DNA of 64,000 nt, from contig WHTU01000001.1 of the NCBI GenBank assembly GCA_009377575.1, forward strand, positions 172,271-236,270. The letters are read 5' to 3'. A program made the position numbers and the translations under genes. Shown one piece after another: positions 8,448 through 16,624 of the stretch. This DNA is from Nitrososphaeraceae archaeon. Its GTDB lineage: Archaea > Thermoproteota > Nitrososphaeria > Nitrososphaerales > Nitrososphaeraceae. Positions within the stretch are counted from its first letter, which is position 1, and every line of letters starts with the position of its first letter. Under the pieces are notes generated by a model, which was not told the DNA's origin, did not search any database, and saw nothing but the letters and a program-made list of their open reading frames with translations.

Positions 8448-9942
8448 AATACTCCTCTCCCATCTTAAATGGATCTTCCATATCCGCCGGTTTTCCTTTT
8501 CCTGCGCTTCTTAACATATTGATGACCATGATGACGTATGATATCCCGACTGTAAATGCTCCAATTGTCGCAATCTGGTTCATTATCACTAATTCTGGAG
8601 AGTCAATATAGTCATAGACTCTCCTAGGCATACCGTATAACCCTAGCAGGTGTTGTGTAATAAATACGAATATCACTCCAACAAATGCTAATGCAAAGTG
8701 AATTTTGGCCCATTTCTCGTTATACATTCGTCCGGTCATCAGCGGGAAGAGATAGTACAGAAAGCCGGTTAGTCCTAGAGATACTGTACCCATCAGCATG
8801 AGGTGGAAATGACCAACCACCCAATAACTATCATGTGTAATAAAATCGAGCGGCATCTGGGTGTTTACAACACCGCCAGCTCCCGACGCGAAAAACAGCA
8901 TTATTGCCCCCACAGCAAACAGCATCGGTGCAGCAAACTTTATTCTCCCACCCCACATTGTGGCAAGCCAATTAAAGACATGCATAGCTGACGCTGGAAC
9001 AGCAGCGAGTGTTCCCACCATGAAAACAGTTTTCTCCGTGAAGCTCATTCCTGTCGCAAACATATGGTGCGCCCACGAAGCAAATCCTATTATTCCAAGC
9101 AGCACGAATGCTGTTACCCCTGACTGATAACTAAATATTGGCTTTCTGGAAAATTTAGGAATGGTTTCGTACAGCATTCCAACAGCAGGAATTAGGAAGA
9201 TGTAGACTTCTGGATGGAATGTAAACCAAAACAGATGCTGATACGCTATAGGGTCCCCTCCCATCTCAGGATTAAAGAAGCCGGAAATTCCAAGCCTATC
9301 CGTATACAGCATAATCAGGGCTGCAGCAAATGTTGGAGTAGCGACTATTATCATAAGGGAAGTAATCAATATAGACCAAGAAAATAAAGGCATCTTCATT
9401 AGGGGCAGATCAGGATGTTTACATTTTAGAATGGTAACGACGAAATTAACTGCTCCAAGAACTGAGGAAATACCCAATATTTTGGCGCCGAATATCCAAA
9501 GGTCGGCAGCCGGTCCTGGTGCTCTAAGAGTAGAATAAGGTGGGTAAGCGGTCCAGCCTGTATCAGAGAACCCAATCCATATCATGGCCGCGGCCACAGG
9601 TATCATCCAGAATGCTACGGCATTCAGTTTTGGCCATGCCATATCATGATATCTTACCATTATTGGTATCAGGTAGTTTCCAACGCCCGAACCGAAAGGC
9701 AAAATCCACAGAAATAGCATGTTCGTTCCGTGGACGGTAAATATTCTATGAAAATCTGTAGCGCTTGGGATTATTTGAGCCCCTGGCAACCACAATTCGG
9801 CCCTTAAAGCCATGGCCAAAGCACCACCCATCATAAGGAAAGTAACAGAGGACACAATATACAACAACCCAATATCAGTGTGATGAGTTGAAAAGAGAAT
9901 CTCCCAAATGGGACGCGGTTTCTTAACTTCTAGTACCAACAC
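8410..9942 (-). CDS. coxA: Haem-copper terminal oxidase subunit I
   Basis: A 510-residue subunit I with about 12 membrane helices. Low-spin haem ligands are H71 (TVHGTN) and H380, the high-spin haem ligand is H378 (GHFHLM), and CuB ligands are H243, H292 and H293 with the cross-linked Tyr Y247 in HPEVY. E245 of HPEVY and D100 in the YHDMAWP loop suggest a D-type proton channel, so the enzyme is A1-like. It reduces oxygen to water and pumps protons across the cytoplasmic membrane as the terminal step of ammonia oxidation respiration. The start is GTG; about 330 non-coding bases separate it from the subunit II gene, so it may have its own promoter. Confidence 0.95.
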   Translation of the reverse strand: MLVLEVKKPRPIWEILFSTHHTDIGLLYIVSSVTFLMMGGALAMALRAELWLPGAQIIPSATDFHRIFTVHGTNMLFLWILPFGSGVGNYLIPIMVRYHDMAWPKLNAVAFWMIPVAAAMIWIGFSDTGWTAYPPYSTLRAPGPAADLWIFGAKILGISSVLGAVNFVVTILKCKHPDLPLMKMPLFSWSILITSLMIIVATPTFAAALIMLYTDRLGISGFFNPEMGGDPIAYQHLFWFTFHPEVYIFLIPAVGMLYETIPKFSRKPIFSYQSGVTAFVLLGIIGFASWAHHMFATGMSFTEKTVFMVGTLAAVPASAMHVFNWLATMWGGRIKFAAPMLFAVGAIMLFFASGAGGVVNTQMPLDFITHDSYWVVGHFHLMLMGTVSLGLTGFLYYLFPLMTGRMYNEKWAKIHFALAFVGVIFVFITQHLLGLYGMPRRVYDYIDSPELVIMNQIATIGAFTVGISYVIMVINMLRSAGKGKPADMEDPFKMGEEYYDYRRREPPVHQ

Positions 9943-10276
9943 ATGCCACCTACTGACAGGGTACCTTGGAATGGAATGTCAATAAAAGCATTTTGGTTTT
10001 GCCGATCCTCTGCGAAAGATCTGTTTTGGGAGAATTTACGTAAACTATTAAGTCATATTTACAACCTGGCTTCGTGCCTTACCTTGAACCTATTGGCATT
10101 TTATTCATGATATGCGGGAACTTTTTGAATGGGCACGTTGCAATTCCCTCGGTATCCTAAGCGTGGCCTCTGCTGCAACGAGGACAGATGAGCCATGTCC
10201 ATATCCAAGAGCCGACCATATAATTGGCTACAACTCACAAACAACTTCTAATTGTCTGCAGTACAATTCCATTAAG
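9943..10276. other. Gap inside the oxidase cluster
   Basis: 334 bases between subunit I and subunit II. A 62-codon plus-strand frame at 10112-10300 overlaps the end of the subunit II gene and is probably chance. An AT-rich patch near 9975-9990 could hold the subunit I promoter. The length suggests insertion or loss relative to a tight operon. Confidence 0.4.
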
Positions 10277-11107
10277 CTACTGGACGGTCATAGTACCTAG
10301 CATGTACGGATGTACTGCACAGTAATATGGATAATCTCCAGCTGCAAGATTAGCGGTATCAACCTGTGCAGTTGCTCCTGCGTCCATAATGCTTGTGTCA
10401 AACTGACTTCCAGATTCAGCATCTTCAGGTCCAGTACCACTTGTAACGGTATGAGGTACAGTATCTTGATTTGATACCTCCACTGCGTCTCCTGCCGTGA
10501 CTGTTAATGGATCCGGTTCATACGCAGGATTTCCTTGTACTGACGAACCCTCCAAGACAGTCAGAGTCACTGAAGGTCCCGCTCCAGTACTGGTTTGGTC
10601 GGTCTGATTACCCGAAGGGACTGAGGGTGATTCGACTGGTGCAGCTGTTGTTGTCGGGGCAGATTCTGGTGATTCTGTTGACTCTGCAGAGGCAGGCTCA
10701 ACAAATAGTTTAGCTCTCATGTTATAGTGTAGCAGTCCACAGTATTCCTTGCACTGGATTAAATATTCACCAGGAACGTCGAAAACATTCCAAAGTGTGT
10801 TAATGCGGCCTGGAACAGCGTCCATCAGTATAACGAAATCAGGCACATTGAAACTGTGGATAACGTCTTGAGATGTTATTTCAAATCTATATGGAACATT
10901 CTGTTTAACATGTAATTCCCCAACCTCTTTAGTTCCATCCTCATGTTCAAAATTCCAAAACCACTGTTGTCCGGTGACTTTTATAGTCTCTGCGTCCGGG
11001 GGCGCGGCTTCGATTTGATGCTCTACGTTCCATGCAGAGGCACCTACCCATACGAGAATGGATATTACCGCCCCCACATAGATCCATTCCACGGTAGCAT
11101 GACCCAT
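10277..11107 (-). CDS. coxB: Oxidase subunit II: CuA domain fused to a plastocyanin-like domain
   Basis: 276 residues: one membrane helix (about 7-26), a CuA domain (about 40-137) with H84, C119, E121, C123, H127 and M130 as ligands, a Ser/Thr/Pro linker and a C-terminal cupredoxin domain with the C-x-x-H-x-x-M set in YYCAVHPYM. CuA takes electrons from the soluble donor and passes them to subunit I. Standard subunit II has two N-terminal helices; the first seems to be on the next gene upstream (11113-11388). The fused cupredoxin domain could act as a tethered donor. AAGGAGG at 11118-11124, about 10 bases before the ATG, is an unusually strong ribosome site. Confidence 0.9.
   Translation of the reverse strand: MGHATVEWIYVGAVISILVWVGASAWNVEHQIEAAPPDAETIKVTGQQWFWNFEHEDGTKEVGELHVKQNVPYRFEITSQDVIHSFNVPDFVILMDAVPGRINTLWNVFDVPGEYLIQCKEYCGLLHYNMRAKLFVEPASAESTESPESAPTTTAAPVESPSVPSGNQTDQTSTGAGPSVTLTVLEGSSVQGNPAYEPDPLTVTAGDAVEVSNQDTVPHTVTSGTGPEDAESGSQFDTSIMDAGATAQVDTANLAAGDYPYYCAVHPYMLGTMTVQ
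10301..10549. repeat. Cupredoxin-domain direct repeat, copy B
   Basis: The partner of 7563-7811, 2738 bases away and in the same orientation. It encodes the C-terminal cupredoxin domain of subunit II. Proteins are identical over the repeat, with differences only flanking it (MLGTMTVQ here against MVGTLKVS in copy A). Confidence 0.9.
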
Positions 11108-11112
11108 GGGCG

Positions 11113-11388
11113 CTAAGCCTCCTTCTTTTCAGTTCGTGGTCTGTTTTTAGGATTGGATTCTCTAAATCTCCAGTAAATGTAAATTAATGTACCTTGTACC
11201 AGCGATCCCACAACAAAAGCCGCTACCATACCTTGATAGAAGAGATCCCATATTGCCACTCTTCTTACAATAATGTCTTCAGCTTCCTGAGCAAAAACAT
11301 CAATAAAATTACTTCCGAAAATAGATAAATAACCTATAACCGATAGGCATCCTATCATGGTCCAAGATATTGCTAATCTAGATACCAT
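11113..11388 (-). CDS. Small membrane subunit, probable N-terminal part of split subunit II
   Basis: 91 residues with two hydrophobic segments (about 5-25 and 47-75). The second, WDLFYQGMVAAFVVG continuing to IYIYWRFRE, resembles the first transmembrane helix of cytochrome oxidase subunit II, which normally precedes a helix like the one that starts the next gene. The stop codon lies 5 bases before the ATG of that gene and in a different frame. Together the two ORFs rebuild a normal subunit II hairpin. It is either a true split subunit or a separate small oxidase subunit. Confidence 0.75.
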   Translation of the reverse strand: MVSRLAISWTMIGCLSVIGYLSIFGSNFIDVFAQEAEDIIVRRVAIWDLFYQGMVAAFVVGSLVQGTLIYIYWRFRESNPKNRPRTEKKEA

Positions 11389-11488
11389 TTTAGATTCACT
11401 CGTTAGCTGATTAGTCCTGTACTTCTAATTTAAGGTTTCCAATACGGCTCCAGGTTACAATACATTACTAAATCAATTCATGGTCTGG

Positions 11489-12631
11489 TCATACTTGACT
11501 TCTCGATTGCTGCTGATACCGGATAACTTCCGACCTAAACCTTCGACGTTCCCATATCATAAGGTAGACCATGCCTCCCACCAAGATTGCCTCGGTCGAT
11601 TTAGCTAATACACCTGCCACTTCTACTTGCTCAGCAATATTATTCGGTGATAATGGAGGGGGTAAAATCACAGAATAGAGATATAACCCAAGCAATACAG
11701 AGCTGCCGATCAGACCAAACATGTTCAAAACCGCAGTCTTCTTATAACGACTTCGAACAGCGCTCATGTCATTTGAGATCTTGGATTCATTTAATGAAAT
11801 CAATACGTACACGATCCCATATGCGAATTGAGCCGCTCCCGCAGCGAAGAGGAAGATACTATATTCGATTCTTAAAGAAGCGTGTCCGGGGAAGACAGCA
11901 ATATGTACAAAACCCGAGGCCATCGCCAAGAACAGTATACAATACTTCAACACTTGTTTATCTTTGATATTTGCAGACATGATCGTCTTTCTTCTCTTAA
12001 GAAACATAAAGGCGAGAACCATCCCTAGTACGGCGATACCCATAAAAATTCCAGCGAATATTGAACCGTAATAGATCGTGCCAAAATTATTGGTTACGGA
12101 AATATTCATCAATCCTCGTTCACAGTCACAATCAGAGCTATCTAGGAGTGTACTTCTCGCGGGACTCGCAAGGCCTATTCTATTCTCACTAGCAGGTGAG
12201 TCATCAACCACGCTGACGACCAGTATATAATTACCAACCCGTGGAAAAGTGTAATAGAGCCTAAAATCGCCAACATCGTGCTTGGTCCAAGGAAATACTG
12301 CAATACGGTCACCGGATTTCTCGTCATAGATTTCTACCATAGTTACAATATTTGTCATGTCGTTCCCTTTGTTGTCTTGAATACTGAAAACAATTCCTGC
12401 AGGCTCTCCAGGTCGTGGATAGTCAGGCTCCATGCCCTGAAATATATAATATTTACCAACACCAGAGAACCCTCCATTGTAATGAGGGAGGTGTTCTAGG
12501 TGAGAGAATGCGACGTTTGTCGAGGCGAAGCCAAGGATTATGAGCGGTAAACAAATGAGGACTAGTCTGAAGGGGTTAGAAACTCTCCGACCTGCGGATA
12601 TGTGTGACTTAGCCCTAGTGAATACATCCAT
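11489..12631 (-). CDS. Conserved multi-span membrane protein of the oxidase cluster
   Basis: 380 residues. An N-terminal helix (about 22-44) that may act as signal anchor is followed by an extracellular Ig-like region (about 45-185) with PRPGEPAGIVFSIQD, typical of archaeal FixG/copper-resistance style beta domains, then a Cys pair (CDCERG) and five or six membrane helices. A C-terminal basic tail ends the protein. The position at the head of the oxidase gene cluster, same strand, about 100 bases upstream of the small subunit, suggests a role in oxidase assembly or as an accessory subunit. No family name can be given. Confidence 0.75.
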   Translation of the reverse strand: MDVFTRAKSHISAGRRVSNPFRLVLICLPLIILGFASTNVAFSHLEHLPHYNGGFSGVGKYYIFQGMEPDYPRPGEPAGIVFSIQDNKGNDMTNIVTMVEIYDEKSGDRIAVFPWTKHDVGDFRLYYTFPRVGNYILVVSVVDDSPASENRIGLASPARSTLLDSSDCDCERGLMNISVTNNFGTIYYGSIFAGIFMGIAVLGMVLAFMFLKRRKTIMSANIKDKQVLKYCILFLAMASGFVHIAVFPGHASLRIEYSIFLFAAGAAQFAYGIVYVLISLNESKISNDMSAVRSRYKKTAVLNMFGLIGSSVLLGLYLYSVILPPPLSPNNIAEQVEVAGVLAKSTEAILVGGMVYLMIWERRRFRSEVIRYQQQSRSQV

Positions 12632-12784
12632 CTGTGATGTAAATTACTTAGGTCTTTAACTATTTAATTTATTATGAATTGATACTGAGTTGAGTTTCTG
12701 GCTTTCTAGAAGTTGTTGGAGTAGTGCCAAGATTGGTGATGATAAAGGTGATGAGGCAATCCCAATTACTTCATAATCATACTC

Positions 12785-13408
12785 CTATTCTTCAAAATAT
12801 CGGTTGATACTCATCAAATTTACACCTGAAAGCGAATAGATCTGGCTTTCTTGCCTAAGTATAGTTAAAGATGCATTACGTATGTGCCATCTGTAAAGAG
12901 AATTTGGATTGAGATCTAGAAGGATAGAAATCGCTGCCTTGATGGGATCTAGATGAGTTATTAGAAGGACATTCTCATCTTCGCATGTGTGTCCAAGTTC
13001 TTCGAGCAGATTGTTTATGCGATTTTTTACAGATGTAAATGATTCTACGCCGTAACTAAGCAAAGTTGGATCATTTCCGGCATAAAATTTTAAGAAGAGA
13101 TTGCCATGTTTCTGGACTATCTCTTCATAATTCATCCCAACCAGTTTCCCTAACTCTATCTCATAGAGCCGTTCGTCTACCTCGTAGGTACTATCCAATA
13201 TCTCACATACTATTTTCGCAGTTTCAATCGTTCTAATTACGGGGCTAACGAGTATTCTGGTTATCGGAATTTCTTTCAAGTACACAGCAGTGTCAGCAAC
13301 CTGACGCTTTCCATACTCTGTAAGGTGTGCCTCAACGTGTCTACCTACCAAAATCTTATTTACATTATTCTCTGCCTGTCCATGTCGCATCATAATCGTC
13401 AACGGCAA
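12785..13408 (-). CDS. Histidine phosphatase family (phosphoglycerate mutase-like)
   Basis: 207 residues with the RHG motif near the N-terminus (MMRHGQAENN), the second Arg in SPVIRTIETA and the acid/His region LLITHLDPIKA near residue 150. This superfamily transfers or removes phosphate through a phospho-His intermediate. Members range from cofactor-dependent phosphoglycerate mutase to sugar phosphatases such as alpha-ribazole phosphatase; the substrate cannot be read here. It is divergent from npdG, with about 130 bases between the starts that should hold both promoters. Confidence 0.8.
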   Translation of the reverse strand: MPLTIMMRHGQAENNVNKILVGRHVEAHLTEYGKRQVADTAVYLKEIPITRILVSPVIRTIETAKIVCEILDSTYEVDERLYEIELGKLVGMNYEEIVQKHGNLFLKFYAGNDPTLLSYGVESFTSVKNRINNLLEELGHTCEDENVLLITHLDPIKAAISILLDLNPNSLYRWHIRNASLTILRQESQIYSLSGVNLMSINRYFEE

Positions 13409-13544
13409 CCTAAATCTTCATGAGTGTAGTCAATCCTTACATATAAAATGCATTGTTAAACAAGCCAACAAGTGCAGATGATGATTAGCTAAGAAAAAGA
13501 TCTAGAAAATGTTTTCATACTCGAGCCTGTTGGATCTGAATAGG

Positions 13545-14219
13545 ATGAAGATCGGTATTGTCGGCGGAACAGGAGGAATGGGAGAGGGGTTTGCACTGCG
13601 ATGGTGCTTGAAACACGATATTTTCATTGGGTCCCGTGATGTAACCAGAGCCAATGAAGCCGCAAAACAGTATATGGTTTCTGCTAGGGAGAATTACGGA
13701 AACAGTATGACTGGAAATATCAGTGGCGAAGAAAACGTTCGGCTATCTGAAATCTGCGATCTTGTAATATTATCTATTCCTTATGAGTCAACTGAAAGTA
13801 CGTGCGTTGGGATCTCGGAGAGAATTAGCCCCAAGTGCATAGTAGTAACACCCATAGTGCCTATGCGTAGAGAGGATAAGGGGTTTACTTATTTGCCTTT
13901 AGAGGAAGGGGTGAAATCTGCCGCTGAGTTGGTTTCGGATTACATTCGACCCAGAGGTAGAATCGTCTCGGCTTTTCACACCATATCAGAGGTCAAATTG
14001 AAGGATATCAAACAAAGTCTGGCCGTTGACACATTCGTATGCGGTGACGACCAGGACAATGTATCAACTATCAATTCGTTAATAGGGGAGATTAAGGGCC
14101 TTCGACCAATCTATTTGGGGCCATTATCGATGAGCTACCAAGCTGAAATATTAACCCCTATGTTGCTAAACGCCTCAAAACGGAATAAAATCAAGCACCC
14201 GGGATTAATGGTGACCTAA
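13545..14219 (+). CDS. npdG: NADPH-dependent F420 reductase
   Basis: About 224 residues from the ATG at 13545, which places the nucleotide-binding motif MKIGIVGGTGGMG exactly at the N-terminus; a start at 13509 would add twelve residues. GSRD follows strand two (NADP-type), and the C-terminal part AFHTISEVKL and SYQAEILTPMLLN match the F420:NADP oxidoreductase family. The enzyme moves hydride between reduced F420 and NADP in the cytosol. Thaumarchaea make F420, so this provides NADPH exchange for biosynthesis. A membrane protein gene follows 12 bases downstream. Confidence 0.85.
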   Translation: MKIGIVGGTGGMGEGFALRWCLKHDIFIGSRDVTRANEAAKQYMVSARENYGNSMTGNISGEENVRLSEICDLVILSIPYESTESTCVGISERISPKCIVVTPIVPMRREDKGFTYLPLEEGVKSAAELVSDYIRPRGRIVSAFHTISEVKLKDIKQSLAVDTFVCGDDQDNVSTINSLIGEIKGLRPIYLGPLSMSYQAEILTPMLLNASKRNKIKHPGLMVT

Positions 14220-14231
14220 ACCTCATCAGAA

Positions 14232-14549
14232 ATGATCTTTACTAAGAGAGAAAATAACAATCGCGGCAGAAACTGGATGTCGGCGATGGGGGTACTTTTT
14301 ATCGTTATGGCAACGATCATAGCTATTCGGAACATAGTCCTTGTTACTTACGCACCAGAATCAGTGAATCCACCATTTGAATCGGCATTTGCGAGATATT
14401 TTAGCCCGTACCTCAACAATGAAAAATTTGTAATTGCGATGCTGGTAGGAGGTGGCTTTCTATTGTGGTGGGGATACTTTAAAAAGAAAGACGATGAAGG
14501 TCCCCCCGATGAACATGAAAGAAGTAGATTCGGACACGATTACAGATGA
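14232..14549 (+). CDS. Small two-helix membrane protein
   Basis: 105 residues with a basic N-terminus, a helix at about 17-38 (MGVLFIVMATIIAIRNIVLV), an outside loop of about 35 residues, a second helix near 66-82 and a charged C-terminal tail (KKKDDEGPPDEHERS). I do not recognise a family. It lies 12 bases after npdG and about 70 before pspA, so it might belong with the envelope-stress genes, but that is only position. Confidence 0.65.
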   Translation: MIFTKRENNNRGRNWMSAMGVLFIVMATIIAIRNIVLVTYAPESVNPPFESAFARYFSPYLNNEKFVIAMLVGGGFLLWWGYFKKKDDEGPPDEHERSRFGHDYR

Positions 14550-14622
14550 TGAAATCTTTTTCCTCTTGCACAATTAGGCACATTTAATAATTATTTTTGC
14601 TCAATTATCTGATAGAAAGTAA

Positions 14623-15360
14623 TTGGGATTACTCAATAGAATTTCGACAGTTATCAAGCAAAAGGCAAACTACCTTGTTGACAAATATGAGGATCCGCGG
14701 CAGGCTCTTGATTATTCGTACGAGAAGCAAAGAGAGCTTGTCAATCGTCTCCGTCGGGACATGGCCGAAGTTGTCACGTCAAAGAAAAGACTAGAAATGC
14801 AGAAGGCGCGCTTATGGGACAATATTAGAACACTGGATGAGCAAGCAAGGAGATCCCTTGATTCTGATAGAGAAGATCTTGCCAAGCTCGCTCTTCAGAG
14901 AAAGAATGCTAATCTCATTCAGATGCAGGGACTGGACAGGCAGATCGCAGAGATGCAGGCTGAACAGGAGAAATTAGAACAAACGGAAAAGAGACTATCT
15001 GCCAAGGTAGAGGAATTTAAATCCAAAAAAGAGGTGATTAAAGCACAATATTCTTCAGCTGAGGCGCAGGTTAGAATTAAGGAGAATATCACAGGCATAT
15101 CTGAGGAAATGACCGATGTTGGCATAGCAATGAATAGAGTTGAAGAGAAGGCTGAAAGGATGAAATCAAAAGCTCAAGCATTGGATGAAATGATTAGTTC
15201 GGGAGTGCTGGTAGACTATACATCCAACAAGGACGAGATCGAAAATGAGCTTGAACAGATTACCGTTAATAAATCTGTAGAGGAAGAATTAGCAAAATTG
15301 AAGGCCGAAAAACTTAGAAAAAAGAAACGGGTCATTGAACAAGAGCAGGAAGTATCCTAA
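14623..15360 (+). CDS. pspA: PspA/IM30 family membrane-maintenance protein
   Basis: 245 residues, almost entirely helical and charged. The N-terminus MGLLNRISTVIKQKANYL is the amphipathic helix typical of PspA/Vipp1, followed by EDPRQALDYSYEKQ and long coiled coils to about residue 230. These ESCRT-III-like proteins polymerise on the inner face of damaged membranes. TTG at 14623 places the amphipathic helix at the start. The stop overlaps the start of the next gene by one base (TAATG), which indicates translational coupling with the PspAA-domain protein. Confidence 0.9.
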   Translation: MGLLNRISTVIKQKANYLVDKYEDPRQALDYSYEKQRELVNRLRRDMAEVVTSKKRLEMQKARLWDNIRTLDEQARRSLDSDREDLAKLALQRKNANLIQMQGLDRQIAEMQAEQEKLEQTEKRLSAKVEEFKSKKEVIKAQYSSAEAQVRIKENITGISEEMTDVGIAMNRVEEKAERMKSKAQALDEMISSGVLVDYTSNKDEIENELEQITVNKSVEEELAKLKAEKLRKKKRVIEQEQEVS

Positions 15361-15980
15361 TGAGGCATACTAGAAAAAAAGAAGGAGACTCTACATCAGC
15401 AAGGCTAGTTAAGAAAAAGGGAAAGAAATCAAAGTCTAGCATAAGCAAGTCACCATCAAAGAAACGTTCTCTTATCAAGAGTATTGATAGGGGGACAAAG
15501 AAAAAGACTTCACGCATTCAGACTAGAATGACGAAACAGAAAGCACAGAAGACTAGGAAGCCAATAGTAACAAAACGTACTTCAAAATTACGCGTTTCTA
15601 GAAAAAGTGACTCTCAAAAGACAAAGAGCAGTTCGAGAGTTTTTCGAAGCCCTTCCAAAAAACAAACGGCTACAAGGGGAGTAAAAAAGAAAATCATTAG
15701 AGTTCTGGGCCAGGGGCAATTCTCGGTCGATTCAGAAACTTTAAGAAAATTAAATTCGATAGATAATTCAATTGTGCGAAAGCTTGAGACGGAAAATTTG
15801 ACCGATGAAGAATTCAAAGTGAAGATGGAACAGCTCGGGGAGATCGTTACTAAAAAAGGAAAGCTACTTGATCCTAAAGTGATAGTAGGTTCTGACATCA
15901 TTCTCCCGGGAAGCGATTTAACTATTGAAGAAGCAAGTAAATTCTTCCATGGTGAAGGAATTATCCCGGGGCTTGACTAG
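15360..15980 (+). CDS. pspAA: PspAA-domain protein with a long Lys/Arg/Ser-rich N-terminus
   Basis: 206 residues. The first 115 are a low-complexity basic region (runs of KKK, SPSKK, TKR). The C-terminal 90 look like a PspA-associated PspAA domain: GQGQFSVDSETLRKLNSID, a helical middle, then SDIILPGSDLTIEEASKFF and GIIPGL at the end. PspAA partners PspA in actinobacteria and haloarchaea, where it is usually only about 90 residues, so the basic extension is unusual and might tether the complex to membrane or nucleic acid. It is coupled to pspA by a TAATG overlap. It converges on pspAB/htpX. Confidence 0.75.
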   Translation: MRHTRKKEGDSTSARLVKKKGKKSKSSISKSPSKKRSLIKSIDRGTKKKTSRIQTRMTKQKAQKTRKPIVTKRTSKLRVSRKSDSQKTKSSSRVFRSPSKKQTATRGVKKKIIRVLGQGQFSVDSETLRKLNSIDNSIVRKLETENLTDEEFKVKMEQLGEIVTKKGKLLDPKVIVGSDIILPGSDLTIEEASKFFHGEGIIPGLD

Positions 15981-15994
15981 TGTTTCGGCGACGG

Positions 15995-16624
15995 TTAAAT
16001 CCTCAACTTATCAAAAGGCATGCCCCACATAGGATACCATACCGTCATGTCAGTTTCCCAAGGGACTTCCTTTGAAATAATAGACATGAGTGTCAATTCG
16101 AGATCACTACGCCTCTTCTCTTGAGCACCTAACGGAACGAAAGGGTAGAATCTCTCTCTCTTGTAATTATAAACCAGAAATTGGGGTTCAAGTCGAGTGC
16201 TGTCCACATGGGAGTTGGGGTTAACGATTTTTTTGAATTCGAATACGGCGGCCAACATCTGATCCCTAAATCCTCGTTCTGCGATTGTGTCTGCAATTCC
16301 GTTTGACGCCACCAAGATATCTTCAACGCTCATCCCCCTTAGCATAATCCATAGATAGCCTAATTTGTCGTTAACTAGAGCATGTTCGGTCCGAAATTCG
16401 CGACTGCTTATTCTTAAAAATTCTTGTACTTCCCGGAGGGTATCTAAAAAGTATGTTCCATTCACATTTTTAATGCAAATTCCGCATCTGTTGGTACTAC
16501 TCAATCCTAACTTTGTTTGAAGCGTAATATACGCGGATGTAAGAGAGAATATCCCTTCATCAGAATCCTTACTCTTTCTGTGCGAACTGCCCTTCCCTAA
16601 TTTTTTGAGCAAAGAGTCTATCAC
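15995..16624 (-). CDS. pspAB: PspA-associated protein PspAB
   Basis: 209 residues, soluble. The order after HtpX, the length and segments such as LTSAYITLQTKLG, CGICIKNVNG and the C-terminal FYPFVPLG...R...LE fit PspAB, a protein found beside HtpX and PspA in archaea and actinobacteria. Its biochemical role is not established. It starts with GTG and overlaps the htpX stop by four bases (GTGA), so the two are cotranscribed and coupled. The assignment rests more on context than on any motif. Confidence 0.7.
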   Translation of the reverse strand: MIDSLLKKLGKGSSHRKSKDSDEGIFSLTSAYITLQTKLGLSSTNRCGICIKNVNGTYFLDTLREVQEFLRISSREFRTEHALVNDKLGYLWIMLRGMSVEDILVASNGIADTIAERGFRDQMLAAVFEFKKIVNPNSHVDSTRLEPQFLVYNYKRERFYPFVPLGAQEKRRSDLELTLMSIISKEVPWETDMTVWYPMWGMPFDKLRI

